Shown one piece after another: positions 62,253 to 64,000 of a DNA stretch of 64,000 nucleotides. The stretch's first letter is position 1. Each line of letters opens with the position of its first letter. Under the pieces are notes generated by a model that saw nothing but the letters and a program-made list of their open reading frames with translations, had not been told where the DNA came from and made no database searches. The stretch lies in NCBI RefSeq assembly GCF_030145815.1, contig NZ_JAIXHL010000010.1, positions 105,830 through 169,829 of the forward strand. Reading direction: 5' to 3'. The position numbers and the translations under genes were made by a program. The DNA is from Sphingomonas sp. Lineage in GTDB: Bacteria > Pseudomonadota > Alphaproteobacteria > Sphingomonadales > Sphingomonadaceae.

Positions 62253-62281
62253 CGCCTAGACCTGCGACGCGCGTGAGTCAA
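62253..62281 (-). promoter_or_regulatory. putative rpsD promoter
   Basis: On the minus strand TTGACT (62281-62276) and TAGGCG (62258-62253) are separated by 17 bp. The -35 is strong and the -10 is weak. Confidence 0.45.
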
Positions 62282-62292
62282 GCTGGAGCGCG

Positions 62293-62583
62293 TCAGCCGC
62301 CGCTGGGCTGAGCGTAGGGGGTCCAGGCGTCGCGGCCCTCGCGCTCGGCGCTGTCGATCACGCGATCCTTTTCGGTCCGCGCCGCAGCTTCGCGCGATTC
62401 CCACTGGGCGCGGGTCAGGCAGACATATTTGGCAAGTCGCGTGCCGACGGTGTTGTCGCGACGGCAGATCTTCTTTTCCTTGACCGGTTTGGCGGCTGCA
62501 GGTGCGGCGTCCTGCGCGATGGCGGGCGTCGAGATCATCGGAGCGGCGAGCAGCAGCGCGCCAAGGGCAAGTCCGGTCTTCAT
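62293..62583 (-). CDS. small exported protein of unknown function
   Basis: This is a 96-residue protein with signal peptide MKTGLALGALLLAAPMISTPAIAQ. The mature part has two cysteines (KKICRRDNTVGTRLAKYVC) that probably form a disulfide, and a tail with repeated charged helix (WESREAAARTEKDRVIDSAEREG). I recall similar two-cysteine proteins being common in sphingomonads, without known function. It sits between rpsD and trmJ on the same strand. Confidence 0.75.
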   Translation of the reverse strand: MKTGLALGALLLAAPMISTPAIAQDAAPAAAKPVKEKKICRRDNTVGTRLAKYVCLTRAQWESREAAARTEKDRVIDSAEREGRDAWTPYAQPSGG

Positions 62584-62653
62584 CTATATTCCCCTGAGCA
62601 AGGTTGCGCACAGGATGCCGCAGCAACCCATTCTGAACAAGCGCTAACTTTAC

Positions 62654-63370
62654 TCAGGCGCGATTGCGCTTCTTGCCTTCCAGCGCGGACAGCACGCCGC
62701 GCAGGGTGCGCAACTCCTGACTGGTCCAGCCCGGCTTGGTCAGCAGGTTGCGCAGCGTCAGCTTGGTCGTCGGCACGCGATCGGGCGGGAAGTAGTAGCC
62801 GGTATCCTCAAGCAGCATGTCGACATGGCCGATCAGCCCCTCCAGCTCCGCCTGCGGTGCGGGGGGATCGAGGTCGGTGCGCGGCGGCTGGGCCAGCCCC
62901 TGCCCCTTCGACCATTCATAGGCGACGAGGATCACCGCCTGCGCCAGGTTGAGCGAGCCGAATTCGGGGTTGATCGGGACGGTCAGGATCGCGCGGGCGA
63001 GCGCAACATCCTCGGTCCCCAGCCCCGAACGCTCCGGGCCGAACAGGATGGCGCTGCGCCCGACCGCGCCATGAATTTCGGCGGCGGCTTCGACCGGAGT
63101 CACCACCGGCTTGGTCACGCCGCGCTTGCGCACCGTGGTGGCAAAGACGTGCGGGCAATCGGCCACCGCCTCGGCGACGCTTTCAAATACCTGCGCGCGT
63201 TCGAGCACCACGTCCGCGCCGCTCGCCGCCGGACCCGCCGACGGGTTGGGCCAGCCGTCGCGCGGGGTGACCAGCCGCATTTCGGTGAGCCCGAAATTGA
63301 GCATCGCGCGCGCGGCCTTGCCGATATTCTCGCCGAGTTGCGGGCGGACTAGAACGATGACCGGGTTCAC
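62654..63370 (-). CDS. trmJ: tRNA 2'-O-methyltransferase TrmJ (SPOUT family)
   Basis: This encodes 238 residues from a GTG overlapping the nrdR stop (GTGA). The SPOUT knot motifs are [21 protein letters not shown] near the start, LFGPERSGL and [23 protein letters not shown]. It methylates the ribose at tRNA position 32. The C-terminal helical extension (about 175-238) is typical of TrmJ. It is coupled to nrdR. Confidence 0.9.
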   Translation of the reverse strand: MNPVIVLVRPQLGENIGKAARAMLNFGLTEMRLVTPRDGWPNPSAGPAASGADVVLERAQVFESVAEAVADCPHVFATTVRKRGVTKPVVTPVEAAAEIHGAVGRSAILFGPERSGLGTEDVALARAILTVPINPEFGSLNLAQAVILVAYEWSKGQGLAQPPRTDLDPPAPQAELEGLIGHVDMLLEDTGYYFPPDRVPTTKLTLRNLLTKPGWTSQELRTLRGVLSALEGKKRNRA

Positions 63371-63828
63371 TGCTTGCCGACCTCGCTCACATTGCTGGCG
63401 AATTCCTCGAAATCCTTGGCCTCGCGGAAGTCGCGATAGACGCTGGCGAAGCGGATATAGGCGACCGAGTCGAGGTGCTTGAGCCCCTCCATCACCATTT
63501 CGCCGATGCGCTTGGTCGGCACTTCGGTCTCGCCCAACGTTTCGAGCTGACGCTGAATGCCGGAGACGAGCTTTTCGACCTGGGTCGCGTCGATCGGGCG
63601 CTTGCGGCACGCCAGGCTGACCGAGCGGATCAGCTTGTCGCGGTCGAACGGCTCGCGCTTGTCCTCCGACTTGAGCACGAACAGCTCACGCAGCTGGATG
63701 CGTTCGAAGGTGGTGAAACGCGCGGCGCACGCTTCGCACTGCCGCCGACGACGGATCGCGGCGCCGTCTTCGGTGGGGCGGCTGTCTTTAACTTGCGAGG
63801 CCTCGTGGCCGCAGAAGGGGCAGCGCAT
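63367..63828 (-). CDS. nrdR: transcriptional repressor NrdR
   Basis: This is a 153-residue protein. The zinc ribbon has [22 protein letters not shown] with C3 and C6, and [13 protein letters not shown] with C31 and C34. An ATP-cone domain follows ([20 protein letters not shown]). It represses ribonucleotide reductase genes in response to dATP/ATP. In alphaproteobacteria it follows glyA, as here. Confidence 0.96.
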   Translation of the reverse strand: MRCPFCGHEASQVKDSRPTEDGAAIRRRRQCEACAARFTTFERIQLRELFVLKSEDKREPFDRDKLIRSVSLACRKRPIDATQVEKLVSGIQRQLETLGETEVPTKRIGEMVMEGLKHLDSVAYIRFASVYRDFREAKDFEEFASNVSEVGKQ

Positions 63829-63831
63829 TAA

Positions 63832-63952
63832 CCCCTCTCCCCTTCAGGGGATAGGGTGGTCGAGCGAAGCGAGACCGGGAGAGGGGGCTGAAGGAGAGCG
63901 CATCGTGCATGCCCCTCTCCCCGGCCCTCTCCCCTGAAGGGGAGAGGGAGAA
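63832..63952. repeat. inverted palindromic repeat (family D)
   Basis: CCCCTCTCCCCTTCAGGGG (63832 on) is inverted relative to CCCTCTCCCCTGAAGGGGAG (63924 on). It fills the glyA-nrdR gap. Confidence 0.88.
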
Positions 63953-63958
63953 AGGGCA

Positions 63959-64000
63959 TCACGCCTCCGGGTAGATCGGGAAGCGTTCGCACAGCGCGCG
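63959..64000 (-). CDS. glyA: serine hydroxymethyltransferase, C-terminal end (partial)
   Basis: Only the last 13 codons and stop are inside the window. The readable end is RALCERFPIYPEA-stop, which resembles GlyA C-termini. The position directly ahead of nrdR matches the usual glyA-nrdR order. The call rests on this tail and synteny. Confidence 0.65.
   Translation of the reverse strand, partial: RALCERFPIYPEA

Overview
The window reads as a GC-rich (about two-thirds GC by eye) chromosomal segment of an alphaproteobacterium, most likely a sphingomonad. The pointers are the cell-cycle methyltransferase CcrM with GANTC sites, a CarD-type regulator, a transhydrogenase split into PntA alpha-1, alpha-2 and PntB, the short alphaproteobacterial cytochrome oxidase subunit IV, and many intergenic palindromic repeats. 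I see no phage, plasmid, rRNA operon or CRISPR array. There is one tRNA (Lys-UUU).

Layout. 1-23.9 kb: the four proteins of the ligase-associated DNA repair set are spread out here (DNA ligase at the left edge, PdeM nuclease, DEXH helicase, MBL-fold exonuclease). Between them lie a phospholipase-D protein, rpoZ, an NfrB/NfrA-like glycosyltransferase and outer-membrane pair, a TauE-type exporter with its TIGR02186 partner, a HerA-like ATPase, an M23 peptidase, a Suv3-like helicase, fdxA, a CarD regulator, two head-GIN-domain proteins and a two-domain retropepsin-like protease. 23.9-32.9 kb: cobB, the lepB-rnc-era operon (with a small GIY-YIG nuclease inside it), pgi, gor and a dicarboxylate symporter. 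32.9-38.6 kb: glmM, a 2OG oxygenase, a PanE-like reductase, thiD and rnhB. 38.6-46.2 kb: divergent aceA and ccrM separated by a site-rich regulatory region, then folP, a LytTR regulator, an SDR and cytochrome b561. 46.2-51.3 kb: a sigma-54 activator divergent from the COX4/pnt operon, which carries a DUF559 nuclease between pntA1 and pntA2. 51.3-64 kb: a MarR-type regulator, tRNA-Lys, folK, a family-5 uracil-DNA glycosylase, aguA and aguB with a second GIY-YIG nuclease between them, two large exported peptidases, rpsD and the glyA-nrdR-trmJ group.

The most unusual signal is repeated three times. A very small nuclease gene (GIY-YIG twice, DUF559 once) lies with inverted palindromic repeats on both sides, between two genes of a housekeeping operon and in the direction of that operon. 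In two cases the last codons of the nuclease lie inside the repeat, its stop codon is next to the start of the following essential or metabolic gene, and the repeat supplies all or part of that gene's ribosome binding site. I infer a family of minimal nuclease-plus-repeat mobile elements that insert between cistrons. The second strongest signal is the ccrM upstream region: five GANTC sites in about 150 bp, two perfect DnaA boxes 24 bp apart and two TTAAC half-sites 24 bp apart.
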